DNA of 64,000 bases from Amblyomma americanum (GCF_052857255.1 NC_135502.1:156040599-156104598); one strand, 5' to 3'. Numbered from the stretch's first letter, positions 1-10,368 are shown. The notes: generated by a model from the letters alone, not told the origin. Made by a program: numbers and translations.

Positions 1-204
1 ACGAACTTGCTTAGCTTTCGGGCCAAAGAGCGCGGCATTCCCTTGTATCTCGGCACGCTTCGAGACGATGCTGTTAAGCGTCGATGGTGGCAGACCAAGA
101 TCCTTGGCGATGTCGACTCTTTTGCGCGCTGGCTGCCTGTCGACTGCGTTGAGAACATCCAGCTTTTCCTCGAGGGAAAGCGCCTTGCGCTTGCGCGACG
201 CCAT
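1..204 (-). CDS. Tigger transposase / CENP-B-like protein, N-terminal HTH (partial)
   Basis: The reading frame starts with MASRKRKALSLEEKLDVLN and runs 68 codons to the window edge without a stop. The segment around KRVDIAKDLGLPPSTLN is the CENP-B N-terminal / psq-type helix-turn-helix that binds the element's terminal repeats. Tigger transposases of this family continue with a second HTH and a DDE_1 catalytic domain, which would lie to the left of base 1. The Met is chosen because it begins the conserved RKRKxLSLEEK block. It could be a domesticated CENP-B-like host gene, but the Tigger terminus 518 bp upstream favours an in-place transposon. Activity cannot be judged from the fragment. Confidence 0.8.
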   Translation of the reverse strand, partial: MASRKRKALSLEEKLDVLNAVDRQPARKRVDIAKDLGLPPSTLNSIVSKRAEIQGNAALFGPKAKQVR

Positions 205-722
205 CAAAGGACGACAAATCGCTCACGGTGTTAGCGAGGCCCGACGAGGCGTAGGCAGCGTAGGTGTCGACGGGAGGACACGGACAACTCGGATGGGTTG
301 AACCGCACAAACAAGAAAGACTGGATAGCTGTGGGCCCGCGGGCACCGGGGAGTTTTACTCGCTTCGGCTGACGAGGCAGTGGACATCTAGTGGCAATCT
401 CTCCAACTCGCGTGCGGCTTTTTATGGCCTCTGAGATTACCCACGCGCGCGCAAGTGGGTAATCTCGGAGGCCATGGTCTTGTAGCCAATTCCGTAGCCA
501 AGCCTGGCCAAGACTCGTCAAAATGGCGGTTGGTGCGCGTTGCCCGGCCGGGTTCGGGGTGCCAGGTTGCGACGTATCATGCGGGAACGTTTTCACAGCT
601 ACAACGTAACAGCGGGGTGCCCAATACATTGGATCCTTAGGGAGCTATGCCGGGACCGGACGAAAACGATGTAACAGCCGGGAAAACGCAGCAGTGAGGA
701 ACGTAACAGCGGGGTTCTACTG
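1..722 (-). mobile_element. Tigger/pogo DNA transposon, 5' end (runs off left edge)
   Basis: On the minus strand the element begins at 722 with CAGTAGAACCCCGCTGTTAC, a Tigger-type terminal repeat, followed outward by TA at 723-724, the target dinucleotide of Tc1/mariner elements. A 16-bp piece of that terminus (AACGTAACAGCGGGGT) occurs at 700-715 and again at 603-618, like a subterminal transposase-binding repeat. A CENP-B-like reading frame starts at 204 and stays open to the window edge. Bases 205-600 are leader with no gene that I can see. The other terminus lies outside the window. Confidence 0.75.
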
Positions 723-756
723 TATATGAAATGGCTACACTTGTAGCCTTTTGCAA

Positions 757-972
757 TGGCTTTGCGGTTATGCAGCTCGGCTGCTAAGACACGGGTTCGA
801 TCCCGGCCGCTGTGGTCGAATTTCGATGCAGGCAAAATTCTAGAGACCTGTGTACTGTGCGAAGTCAGTGCACGTTAAGGAACCCCGGGTTGGTTGATAT
901 TTCCGGAGCCCTTCGCTACGGCGTCCCTCATAGCCTGAGTCGCTTTGGGATGTTAAACCCCATAAACCAAAC
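757..972 (+). repeat. tRNA-derived SINE (family A), 5' end degraded
   Basis: The box B-like GGGTTCGATCCCGGCC lies at about 802. The non-tRNA body of the family follows: TGCGAAGTCAGTGCACGTTA, GGAGCCCTTCGCTACGGCGT and CTTTGGGATGTTAAACCCCA. Related copies occur at 18832, 24888, 25648, 31164 and 52507. The first part of the tRNA head (box A) is decayed. Confidence 0.75.
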
Positions 973-1524
973 TGAAACACCGGTGATGTGGCTGTGCGAA
1001 CTGTCACAGGCAATTGTAAGTCTGTTAGCTCCTAGCAGAGTGTGAATGTGCTGGGTCAGCAAAACTGTGCATACACAAAACAGTTCCTTTGGATGATTTC
1101 TTCTTGGTTTGTTCAGTTTACCAGCTGCCAAGTTGGGAGCGTAGCCCTTGCATTAGTGCAGCTCTTGTATGGGTTTAAACGATATTCACGGTCATTGACT
1201 TTGCGGCTACATGCAGCTTCCAAAAGACCGCATTCAGTAGCATCTTTGGCTATGTGGTATAGACCGTGATGAAAAAGATTGCAAAAATAGATTACAAAAT
1301 AGATTAACTGACTTAATGTACTACTCTAGTAGCACTTTATAATGTTTGGAAAGAAGAGCAGTCTACTAAAAAATGAACACCAGTGCCCATTTTTGATAAC
1401 ATTTACGCATCTAGCGCTGAAAAAAATTGTTTTTGTCAAGTTCACATGGAAAATAGTTTATCGCACTTCCATCTGTTCACAAAACTGTGTCTATATGTGC
1501 CATGTATTTGGTTCTTTTATGCAG
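973..1524. other. No gene seen
   Basis: AT-rich sequence with only short chance reading frames. It precedes the possible 3' exon at 1525 and could be intronic. Confidence 0.5.
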
Positions 1525-1673
1525 CTCTTTTCCATGTGTTCATGGGCGACATGGGAGCAGAACAGAAGAGGAGGTTGAAGCAAGTGCGGAAGCACCTGTC
1601 GCATAAGCTGGGAGACATGCAGCGTAAGGGCACTCACGCTGTACAGGTCCCAGCTGCTGCGACTCCTAATTGA
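1525..1673 (+). CDS. Possible last coding exon of an unidentified host gene
   Basis: A good acceptor, TTTGGTTCTTTTATGCAG, ends at 1524. The frame that follows reads LFHVFMGDMGAEQKRRLKQV and continues with a basic, helix-rich stretch to ...AVQVPAAATPN and a TGA at 1671-1673, about 48 residues in all. An AATAAA lies 15 bp past the stop. This set (acceptor, compositionally normal peptide, stop, polyadenylation signal) looks like a terminal exon. I do not recognise the protein and see no convincing upstream exon in the window. A chance open frame is the alternative. Confidence 0.4.
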
Positions 1674-1687
1674 CATAATTGTCTGTG

Positions 1688-1693
1688 AATAAA
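1688..1693 (+). promoter_or_regulatory. AATAAA polyadenylation signal
   Basis: Canonical hexamer 15 bp after the stop of the candidate exon at 1525-1673. Confidence 0.4.
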
Positions 1694-1862
1694 AATGCTT
1701 ATTTGCATAAAGTTGATATGTACTGTAAAGGATTTCAATCTTTGAACAGATAGAAAACCAGGGGTAATGGGATAGTCTGCTTTTTAGTATAGTACGCTGC
1801 TGAGGTGCTCACAATGAATCTGAAAGTATGCCTAGTGTCTGCCGAGCACCGATAAGACCAAC

Positions 1863-1980
1863 ACCAACAGGCCGCCACCATCAGGCCATTACCATCAGGC
1901 CGTCGCCATCAGGACATCACCATCAGACCGTCAGACAGTAACCGTCAGACCGTCACCATCGGACCGTCACCAACAGGCCC
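1863..1980. repeat. 14-bp minisatellite, about 8 units
   Basis: Units of the type ACCATCAGGCCGTC are tandemly repeated with small changes. One partial unit (AGACAGTA) breaks the array near 1933-1940. The array is short and strongly C-rich on the top strand. Confidence 0.85.
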
Positions 1981-2003
1981 AAATTACGGGTTCCTTCAGA
2001 CCA

Positions 2004-2340
2004 TTAAGCTGTTGGAATTTCTGACAGGGAGGGCGCGATGAATAACCAGATGGTGGATCTAGGAACCGTAGCCCTCAGGTGGTCGTCATGATGTATGGTC
2101 GGAGTAAAAGCAATGAGCTCTGCGCTGATGGCGGGAAAGCTGTGTGAAGTGTTGGTAGTCTTGGATATGGAATGCCGAGGCCGTCGCGGCAGGTGTATTC
2201 GGTGGCTTTGGTTGATGAAGTCGTGGAAAGCGGGGGCCACGCAGGCACAGGGGCCAGTACAAGATAGCTGTGATGAGCGAAGTCGGAGGGCCGGAAAAGC
2301 TATAGTTGAGAGAAAACAGACGCCAACCAATATTTAAACA
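2004..2340 (-). repeat. Inverted fragment of PLE terminal sequence
   Basis: Read on the minus strand from 2337, the sequence TTGGTTGGCGTCTGTTTTCT and the following CTCAACTAT closely match the plus-strand stretch just after the PLE coding relic (ATGGCTGGCGTCAGTTTTCT at about 3211). An inverted terminal piece in front of the coding part is a known arrangement for Penelope-like elements. The rest of this stretch has no recognisable coding content. Confidence 0.4.
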
Positions 2341-3060
2341 AGACGTTACATTCCTGGACGTCTTTATATGAAAAGGAGGAGATCTAATGTTTGGTGTTAG
2401 GAATCCGACTCATAAAGGCCAATACCTAAATTTTAGTACCAACCACCAGACTAGCCGCAAGGCATTCGTCGTCTCCTCTCTCCTGATGTGAGCAAAGTCA
2501 ATCTGCTCCTCCAAAGCGGAGAAGCCACTGGTTTTGCGATCTACAGAAGAATGGCTACGCACGTAGCTTTATTCAACAAGTTGGTCGCCGTCAGGCTCGG
2601 ATCAGAGAGAGACCAGCCGGTAGCAAAACAACGAAAGGCGCGCCAGTTGTGCTTCCATACGTGAGGGAGAACCAGCGAGACTCTTGTGCGCATTCTGAGA
2701 AAACGTGAAATCTGCGTGGCTCAAAAACCTGTTTCGAAAATCAGGCGCTTCTTACCACGATTGAAAGACCGCGTCCTCAGAAAAAACAACCGGATGTCGT
2801 TTGCAATATCTTATGCTCCAAGTGCTCGACGTCGTACATCGGCGAAAGAAAGAACGTCCACCAAAGAATAAGGCAACAAAAGAATGAGTTCCAACTAATG
2901 AATTCCGAAGCCGATCCCCTCGCCGAACATTGCGAACGCTCCAACCATGCAATAGCCTTCGAGGAGGTGAGCTTCTTTACCGTGAAGCCAAACCTGTTCA
3001 AGAAGCGGCATGTCAAGTCCTAGCACATCCGGCTGACAAAGGGGGTGATAAATAGACTCC
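2341..3060 (+). pseudogene. Penelope-like element polyprotein: end of RT plus GIY-YIG endonuclease, decayed
   Basis: The relic starts inside the RT with DVTFLDVFI, then RNPTHKGQYLNFSTNHQTS, the block just after the RT active site. A frame change near 2490-2530 is followed by DLQKNGYARSFIQQVGRRQA, a linker, and then DVVCNILCSKCSTSYIGERK (the GIY-YIG core of PLEs) and ADPLAEHCERSNHAI. Internal stops sit near 2704 and at 3021, where VKS*HIR corresponds to the family's W-H-I-R position. PLEs use this endonuclease with RT for target-primed insertion. The copy lacks the RT catalytic part and cannot work. Confidence 0.8.
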
Positions 3061-3149
3061 AGGAGCGCTCCCCTCCGCGTGCGTTAGCATGCTGCGCCTT
3101 GTGGTAGCAAAGGAAGAACGAAGCCAGCCCTCCGCTGCTACTGGCACAT

Positions 3150-3250
3150 ATTTTAGTCACCCCTGAAGAAGGGACTGGGTTGGTCTCTAACACGTTGGGC
3201 AAACATAAAATATGGCTGGCGTCAGTTTTCTCTCTACTATTGTTTCAAGA
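3150..3250 (+). ncRNA. Degenerate hammerhead-ribozyme-like tail of the PLE
   Basis: Directly downstream of the GIY-YIG relic, CTGAAGA at 3163-3169 fits the hammerhead core CUGANGA. It is followed by a pairing stem GGGACT...GGTCTC and then TAACAC, where the active motif would be GAAAC. PLE terminal repeats are known to carry hammerhead motifs. Here the second core box has lost its G, so self-cleavage is unlikely. The sequence beyond, to 3250, is the same terminal segment seen inverted at 2290-2337. Confidence 0.5.
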
Positions 3251-4439
3251 ACCCAACCAGGCGGACTTCCATCAATGATGTTTTCGTACAAGCCAGGCAA
3301 GCTGCTCGCGTCGTACCAGCTCGTCCGGAACTGTTTCACGCATTGTGTTCAGAAAAGTCTGCGATGGAAACTCTTCGATAGTAGGCAACGTCGCAATATT
3401 GGCTAGGCGTCGACTTCGGCGGGATACGGCGAGTCTTGAATGCGTCGATTGTCCTGCAGTGCGGGAAGACATCTCACACCAAATTTTGATGTCCTCGGAG
3501 ATGAGAAACTGCTAGATATCTTCTGCAATACGCTTGAGAAGTCCTATCTTGTTCTCTTGAGACAATCTAGCGTCGAATGTCTCGCACCGTTTCAGAACTG
3601 TTCATACTTAAAACAGCACATCTTTTGCGCTGTTTTTGGTATGAACCTTCACCAGCAAGCCTAGATCACCACGCATGTGTAGTTCGTTTCTTCAACATCA
3701 GACGCTTTTTCGTCTCTTGCGCTTTATGCTGTTTGTAATCCTGCATTGTGCAGAACACTGCTCGAAAAAACAGCGCTTGTTTGGTCTCCTTCTTTCGTCC
3801 AGTCTTTCGCGCTGTTTTATATATGAACCTTAACCGACAAGTCTAGTTCACTTCATCTGCTGAGAACGGCCTCGAGGTATCTGGTGCAAGTCTCGCCCAC
3901 AGCTCGGGCCCTCTAGGCAAGAGACTCATCAGCCTGTTTCTTCTTCGTAGTAGTGCGTCAAAGCTTAGTTGTAGATCATCGACAAACCGTTCTCATGTGG
4001 ACAATGAGTATTCGTGGTTCGCATACCACAGCAGGGCGGTTTGAGTCAAGAAAACCATACATTCGCAATTTTTGCGGCCGAATACCAGTGGTTATAGCGG
4101 CTCACACGTTCGTAGTGGGTAGGTCACTCGTCGATGTCTTCACCGGCTTGGCCAACAAAGGGACAGCGCTCCAGGAACGTATGCGCCACTGGGCTGGTAT
4201 GGGGTGGACGGCACATTACCAGTCTGGGAAGGATGACCCCCAGTTGATGTTCGTGCAGTATCCGCTGTCTGCTGCATCGTGAATGGCACGGATTTGAGAC
4301 CAGCAATACGACGGCTCCGGCGAAGCTCCAGTTCTTCAGGCTGCGTCTTGTGAGAGACGACAAACCCAGCGCCTCCATCAATTTGTTACGTGTCATCAGC
4401 TTATTGCCGGAGCGTCGACGCGATGCAGTTGAACAGAGC
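3251..4439. repeat. Non-coding, with a direct repeat of about 48 bp (3622-3670 and 3804-3851)
   Basis: The two copies share GCGCTGTTTT, TATGAACCTT and AAGCCTAGATCAC-like blocks 180 bp apart. They may be further terminal-repeat pieces of PLE type. No coding sequence is recognised in the remainder. Confidence 0.4.
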
Positions 4440-4833
4440 TCATCAAGTGGCCGCTACTGAAGGTGAGATGGCAGGCCCCGAACGTCGTATTTCTTGTCTG
4501 CAGCTACCTCTTAGGTTCATCTTCGCACAGTATTCCCGAGAGGATAACAGCTACCATAATTAGGCTAAATAGTAGGTACAAGCAGAGGGTGGTGCCGGCC
4601 TACGCTCCTACATCTAGCCATGATGACCACATCCCTTAAAGCTTCTATCAGGACGAGAAATTTGCAATGAGCAAAGTAAAATCACAAAACACTGTACCGA
4701 TGGCCGACTTCAACATGAAGGTAGGCAAGAAGCAGGCTGGCAACCAGACGGCAGGCGGCTATGAGATAAGCTCTAGGAATAGCAGGGGAGAGTTATTTGC
4801 AGTGTTCACAGATAGAAATTATTTGCGGAATAT
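4440..4833 (+). pseudogene. RTE-type LINE, endonuclease domain, left half (split by insertion)
   Basis: The plus strand reads ...RLNSRYKQRVVPAYAPTSSH and then ADFNMKVGKKQAGNQTAGG, the apurinic endonuclease signature of RTE/BovB-clade LINEs (Y-A-P-T-S and D-F-N-x-K-V-G). The frame runs on to ...RNYLRN, where the Ty3/gypsy element interrupts it at 4834. It resumes at 11154 with NNFFRRQENRKSAW. An in-frame stop lies between the two motifs near 4637. This is the oldest layer of the nest. Confidence 0.8.
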
Positions 4834-4972
4834 TGTTGCGGGAAAGAATATATTTACACCTATGTACACCAGCGAAGTAGCTACGAGCGGCACTCAGAAC
4901 GCAGTCAGAACTTTGTTGCCATCTTCGTCCACCCGTTCATTCGCTCCGTCTCGTCGTCGTCTTCCCGCTTCG
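4834..4972 (-). repeat. 3' LTR of the Ty3/gypsy element
   Basis: Starts TGTTGCGGGAAAGAATATAT on the top strand and ends CTTCCCGCTTC. It matches 11006-11149 with scattered changes and small indels. At about 140 bp it is short for an LTR. Confidence 0.88.
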
Positions 4973-5004
4973 GGACCCCCGGCTGATGAGACGCCGTCTC
5001 GGCG

Positions 5005-8000
5005 TCACAGTGGCGACGTATGAACGTCGTGATAATGTTTTAGGCGGCAGACATGGACGACGTCGGTGGAGGGGCCGGAGGACGATGGCGAGCACGCAAG
5101 GGGTGCAATTTCATAGTTCATGTTGCTGACACGGCGCACCACACGTTAAGGGCCCCGGTAGTGAGAAAGGAGCTTCTTGGAGAGACCGACGCTGCGTGAC
5201 GGCGTCCAGAGGAGGACAAGTGATACGGGTTCATATTCGACTGCCCGGTGATGGCGGTCGTAGGCGGACTTCTGGGAAGCTTGTGAGGCACGGAGCCGAC
5301 TACGGGCTATTTGGCGCGCCAGCGAGGCCTGAACGATGGTGTCCTGAGCGTAAGAAGTGTTGGCGACTGAAGAAGACGGCATGAGTGTGTCCCAAGGAAA
5401 GATGGGCTGCCGACCAAACGAAAGGTAGAAAGGGGAATAGCCGGTTGTGTCATGCTGTGAAGAGTTATATGCAAAAGTCGCATAAGGCAAAACAGCGTCT
5501 CAATTTCGGTGGTCTGGCGAGACGTAAATTGCTAACATGCCGATGAGCGTGTGGTTGAACCGTTCATTAGTCTTGTTGGTTTGTGGATGGTAAGCTGTCG
5601 CGAGCTGGTGCTGCGTGGCACACGGACGAAGAATGTCATTAATCACTCGGGACAGAAAATAACGAACACGGTCAGCGAGCAGTTGACGAGAGGCGCCATG
5701 GTGAAGAATGACGTTTTGGTAAAGAAAATTGGCGACATCGGTAGTGCAGCTGGTAGGCAAAGCACGGGTGATGGCGTACCGAGTCGTATAATCAGTTGCG
5801 ACAGCGATCCATTTGTTGACGGAGATTGACGTGGGAAAAGGGCCGAGAAGGTCGAGGCCAACACGGTGAAAAGGTTCCGGAGGTACGTCGATGGGTTGTA
5901 GGAGACCGCCAGACAAAGTGGAGGGCCTTTTCCGACGTTGACACAGGCCGCAAGCGCCAACGTAATACTTGACGGAACGATACAGGTCAGGCCAAAAGAA
6001 GCGGTGCCTCACTCGAGCGCACGTGCGGGACACGCCAAGGTGGCCGGCTGTAGGCAGATCGTGCAATTCGTCAAGGAAAGAAGAGCGTAGATGTTTGGGT
6101 ATGACGAGCAGCAATGGAGAACCATCGGATAGCAGATTGCAGCGATATAAAATGCCATTCTGGAGCACATAAATTTGCAGAGACGGAGATCGGTTTGTAG
6201 AGCGGAGGCCATCAAAGATAGCGCGTAAAGATGAGTCCTGGGGCTGTTCGTTGGCCATATCGGTGAGAGCAGTGATAGCTAAGAGGCGGGGCAAGGTCTC
6301 AGCGTCTTCTAGCTCAGGTGGCTTCACAGGGTACCGGGATAAACAGTCAGCGTCCTGGTGGCGACGACCGGACTTGTGCACTACTGACTATGAATATTCT
6401 TGGAGGCGCAAAGCCAAGCGACCAAGGCGATCGGTGGGATCTTTTAGTGAAGACAGCCAACAGAGAGCGTAGTGATCGGTGACAACAGCGAATGAGCGGC
6501 CGAACAGCTACGGGCGGAATTTAGCTACAGACAAGACAAGGGCGAGGCACTCGCGCTCAGTAATGGAGTATTTTTGCTCTGCGGCGCAAAGTAGGTGGCT
6601 GGCATAAGCGAAGACGCGATAATGTCCCTGTTGACGTTGGGCTAGCACGGCACCGATCACATATCCGGATGCGTCGGTGCGAACCTCTGTGGGAGACTAC
6701 GGGTCAAAGTGGGCTAAGATGGGCGGAGAGATTAGCAATTGAACGAGGGAGGAAAATGAGTGCTCTTGAGCAGGGCCCCAGTTAAAGGGGGTGTCGTTTT
6801 TTAGAAGGTCGTGGAGGGGGCGAGCGATGCCGGCGAAATCTTTGATAAAACGGCGAGAATACGAGCACTAGCCGACAAAGCTGCGCACATCTTTCGACGA
6901 CCTAGGAAGAGGAAAGTCCTTGACGGCTTGAATTTTGACTGGATCTGGGCGGACACCAGAAGCATCAACCAGGTGTCCGAGAATAGAGTGTTGGCGGTGA
7001 CAGAATTTGCATTTAGATTAGTTCAGCTGGAGTCCGGCGTTACGGAACACTGTCAGAATACTGGAGAGGCGTTTGAGGTGCGTAGCAAAAGTAGGCGGGA
7101 AAACCACAACATCGTCAAGGTAGCAGAGGCAGGTCGACCACTTAATTCCGCGAAGAAGGGAGTCCATCATTCGTTCAAAGGTAGCCGGCGCGTCAGAGAA
7201 TCCGAATGGCATGACTTTAAATTGGTATAATCGATCAGGTGCCACAAAGGCGGTCTTTTTGCGGTCCTTTTCATCAACGGCAATTTGCCAGTACCCCGAT
7301 CAAAGATCAATTGAAGAGAAATATTTGGCGCCGTGGAGACAATCTAACGCATCATCGATCCTCGGGAGATGATATAGGTCCTTTTTTGTGATGTGGTATA
7401 GGTGCCGGTAATCAACGCAGAAGCGCCAGCTGCCGTCCTTCGTTTCTACCAGGACAACTGGTGAAGCCCAAGGGCTTGACGAGGGCTCGATGATGTCTTT
7501 TGCGAGCATCTTATCCACCTCTTGATTGATGACGGTGCGTTCAGCGCTGGACACGCAGTACGGACATCCGTGGATAAGAGCGGCATCACCAGACTTTATT
7601 CGATGCGTCACTACAGAGGTTCGAGCCAAAACACGGGCATCAAAGTCGAAGATGCCGCGAAAAGATGATAAAAGGCACCTAAGATTGTGGGTTTGCATCG
7701 GCGGTAGGTCAGGAGAGATCATGTCGTCGTGGTCGTCCGGTGGTTTCTCAGTTGATGTAGCCGCAGGCAACATTCCTTGATGAGTAGAAGGTAAGCAGGT
7801 GTCCACGACTTATATGACACATTCGGCAGCCGGGCAGTGCGTGGCGAGTGAGATGCCCTGCGGGAGCGGTTGGATAGACGAGCCAAAGTTCAGAACCGGA
7901 AGGTACGCTCGGTTGGCCGACATTGTACAGACAGTGTGCGCAAGCGCAATACTTCGCGAGAGGGCAACGTCAAGGTCCGGAGTGACTACGTAGGGACCAT

Positions 8001-8400
8001 CAGGGACAGGAGGAACAGATGAGAATGAAATGTAAGTGGCGGCTTTAGGCGTTAGACGGACATAGTCAACAGCACAAAGGCGAGATACAACTGGGGACAG
8101 TGACTCAGCAGAAAGGAGTAGGTCAAGCTGGACAACACTGGTGGCGCAGTTGATTAGGGCTGAATGCTCAGACAGGAAGTCGAAGCCAAGAATGACGTCA
8201 TGTGGGCACTGGTCCAGAACAGAGAATAGAACGGATGTATGGCGGCCGGAAATGTTCACACGGGTTGTGCATAGTCCAACAAGAGGCGTTGCGCCGTCGG
8301 CAACGCGGAGAACGGCTGTGGGAGCAGGGGTCAGTACTTTTCTGAGGCGGCGTCGGAGGGTGAATTCATGACGGACACGTGCGCGCCCGTATCGATTAGG
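5005..8400 (-). pseudogene. Ty3/gypsy pol: protease C-term, RT, RNase H, integrase
   Basis: From 7810 leftwards one minus-strand frame carries RT (EVDKMLAKDIIEPSSSPWAS, VDYRHLYHITKKDLYHLPR, and the catalytic CYLDDVVVF, Y-x-D-D, near 7110), RNase H (TDASGYVIGAVLAQ, YSITERECLAL, DADCLSRYP) and integrase. The integrase has an H-H-C-C finger with CGLCQRRKRPS, GLDLLGPF, and HPQTNKTNERFNHTL with the catalytic E. The C-terminal tail ends at TGA 5005-5007. Nine nonsense codons interrupt this frame (at about 7810, 7300, 7018, 6868, 6697, 6508, 6388, 5500 and 5146) with no frameshift among them. The protease (ALIDTGAHVSVM, with VILGFDFLSEHSAL further on) changes frame once near 8360. Confidence 0.9.
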
Positions 8401-8702
8401 GCTCTCACAGGGACTCCATCGACATGAATAGCGAGCAAATTTTGGTGTGCGCGGAGGGCTAAGCGACGATTTTGGGACTGAGGCTGTATTGCAGCATAAC
8501 CTCCAGACACTGCAGTGTCTATTTTTCCGCTTACGAGCGTGCGTAGGGGCGAGGAGAGGAGCGACGGAGTAGGGGCGAACGAGACTGCCGACGCAGGGGG
8601 GACGGGAAGCGGCTGGGGCGGGAAAACTGGCCGTTGAATGTAGCAGTCTGCCGGGCTGGAGTGGGCGTGAAGTGGCTGGGCTGTTCGTCGTTGCGGTGAC
8701 AT
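8331..8702 (-). pseudogene. Ty3/gypsy protease, N-terminal part
   Basis: This minus-strand frame overlaps the end of gag by about 170 bp, as expected for gag-pro frameshifting elements. It carries the aspartic protease signature VRALIDTGAHVSVM. It then hits a stop at 8331 while the rest of the protease continues in the pol frame, so one indel near 8360 has broken it. The shift from gag to pro may be a natural programmed shift, whereas the one inside the protease is damage. Confidence 0.8.
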
Positions 8703-9154
8703 CTGAGAGGATTGTATGCGCTACGACGGGACCAATAATTGCGACAGTGCCGGGAGATGTGGCCAATACGGTGGCAGAGGAAACAAATGGGCCTGTCGTC
8801 GGGTGTCAGCCAGTCGTTAGGGTTACTTTGACGTGGAGCGGAGTAGGAAAGTCGGTCAGGAGCAATCGCAATGATGTCGGGTGGGGATGAAGGACGTACG
8901 GGGCTTACGGGTTGGAGACCAAGATTTGCAAGCTCTTGACGGACGACGGCTTGTACCATAGAGATGGTGGGCAAGTGGTTGTCGCCATCACGTAGGTGCA
9001 GGGAGGCAGGGGACATGGCTTCCAGCTCGCGTCGAATGATGCGGGCCACATTTTCTGGAGGCGCAGGAGTTTGCCAGGGCAGCAGGTCTTCACATGAGGA
9101 AGTGGCAGCCGTGTTGGGGAGGGTTGTGTACGGCTGGCTAATACGCCTGCTTTT
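8531..9154 (-). pseudogene. Ty3/gypsy gag, C-terminal part with zinc knuckle
   Basis: It resumes gag after the nested LINE with KSRRISQPYTTLPNTAATSS and includes a charged linker. A CCHC knuckle follows, CFLCHRIGHISRHC, then an Arg/Pro/Ser-rich tail ending at 8531. The frame is open to the right up to 9373 only by chance through LINE sequence. The true gag part begins at the target duplication near 9154. The knuckle would bind element RNA in the capsid. Confidence 0.85.
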
Positions 9155-10368
9155 TTTAAAGCGAAATTTATTGCCCCAGTGCATCAATGATGGGTGAAGG
9201 TGTGATGAAGGATCTAAATGAATGGAAAAAGAATAGCTGATTTGATGAAGTGCAGTAGAGAACGAGGGTACGGTCCCTGCGTCCAGGCAATGTATGAAGA
9301 AGGGTTGCTTGGCGAAGAACCTGCTACCATCAGGTGCCGGTTGCTTGTAGGCATGAGAGCTGGGCAGTCCCACAGTAAGTGATGAATTTCGGCCTCAATG
9401 TCCCCGTGTTTACATTCCGGACACCCTGACTGAGGAAACAATTCTCGGTACTGAGGCCACTTCCGAGTGATGGCTGGTGTCAGGGCAACCCCGACCCGCA
9501 ACCTCCTAAGCGCAAGCTCCTCTGCACGGGTAAGATCGCGGGGGAAGGTTACCGCACACGGAGGGATGAGCGCACGTGTACGGCGCCGGAGGAGTTCCTT
9601 TTTTGATGAAAGGAGGGTGAAATTGTCCAAATGAAGGAGCCGAGGCGGTGATGAGTTTGGAATCGCAAGGCGGGTCGCTAAATCTGCCTGCCTTTGATAG
9701 GTCAGCAGATCCCTTGCGACCCATTCAATACGTACTGGCTGCGGGATGCGTGTCGCGAGCCGGAGGATGTCCTGACATCGTTGGACAGCGGCTAACACGT
9801 CGTAGCAACCGGACAACTTGAAGGGCGTCAGTGCCGATCACAACGTGGGCCGTAGAGAGCATAGTTCGGCCACAGAGCAGAGTGCTTCTTGAACTGCAAC
9901 GAGCTCAGCACAAAAGGACGAAGGGGTTTTCGTAAGCTGAAACCAAGAGGTTTGATTCAGGGCAGATCTGCACGGGCAGTAGATAGCTGTTGTTGCTTTG
10001 CAGTCTTGTATGCTTGCGTCTACGTAGACAACAATAGGTCCTTCAGGCAGGCAAGCATCTTGTTCCTGAAATTTCTGGCGGAACAGTGATGCCGAATGAG
10101 CAGATGTTTGCCGGCGATTATCTTTTGGCTTTTTGTCGCTGAGGTGTACAAACTTCCATGGGGGAAGAACTGGCGAGAAGCTATGAGAACCATTATGTGC
10201 CTTCCACGCATCACACCGGTCAGAGCTTTACAAGAGAATGCGCAGCTCAATACCATTGATGAGCTGGTGCAGCGGCGCCACGAAGCGCGCAGCTTTAAGG
10301 CTAGTCTATCGCACTCCACGCATGCACTTAGGACTTATGCAAGGACACACTCCAGTCTTCAGCCGCCA
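9155..10368 (-). mobile_element. 5'-truncated RNase H-bearing LINE nested in gag
   Basis: A 12-bp target duplication (ACGCCTGCTTTT) lies at 9143-9154 and 10369-10380. On the minus strand the insert ends in ...AATAAATTTCGCTTTAAAA, a polyadenylation signal and short A tail abutting the duplication. It contains an RNase H relic and the C-terminal CCHC-type segment of I/R1-superfamily LINEs. The insertion splits the gag codons for A-K-S-R-R, so it is younger than the Ty3 element. Confidence 0.9.
9214..10050 (-). pseudogene. LINE ORF2 end: RNase H and C-terminal zinc motif, decayed
   Basis: The RNase H part reads GPIVVYVDASIQDCKATTAI, then SSFCAELVAVQEALCSVAEL (catalytic D and E), followed by a stop near 9844. 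After a frame change comes IEWVARDLLTYQRQADLATR and, in an open frame of 200 codons, TRAEELALRRLRVGVALTP and CPECKHGDIEAEIHHLLWDC (C-x2-C-x8-H-x4-C), the usual C terminus of I/R1-type LINEs. No RT domain is present because of 5' truncation. Bases 10051-10368 hold only degraded coding sequence. Confidence 0.82.

Noticed and set aside
770..830. Possible tRNA gene with a good B box
   Set aside because: The A box and acceptor stem are degraded and the flanking body is that of a dispersed SINE.
1856..1980. CRISPR-like array
   Set aside because: The 14-bp units are contiguous with no spacers and drift in sequence; it is a minisatellite.
2004..2330. 108-codon minus-strand open frame
   Set aside because: Proline/threonine-rich, not matching any PLE protein block; only its first 30 bp match PLE terminal sequence.
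9155..9373. Extension of the gag frame to 9373 (MGLPSSHAYKQ...)
   Set aside because: The extension reads through nested LINE 3' sequence; gag proper resumes at the target duplication near 9154.
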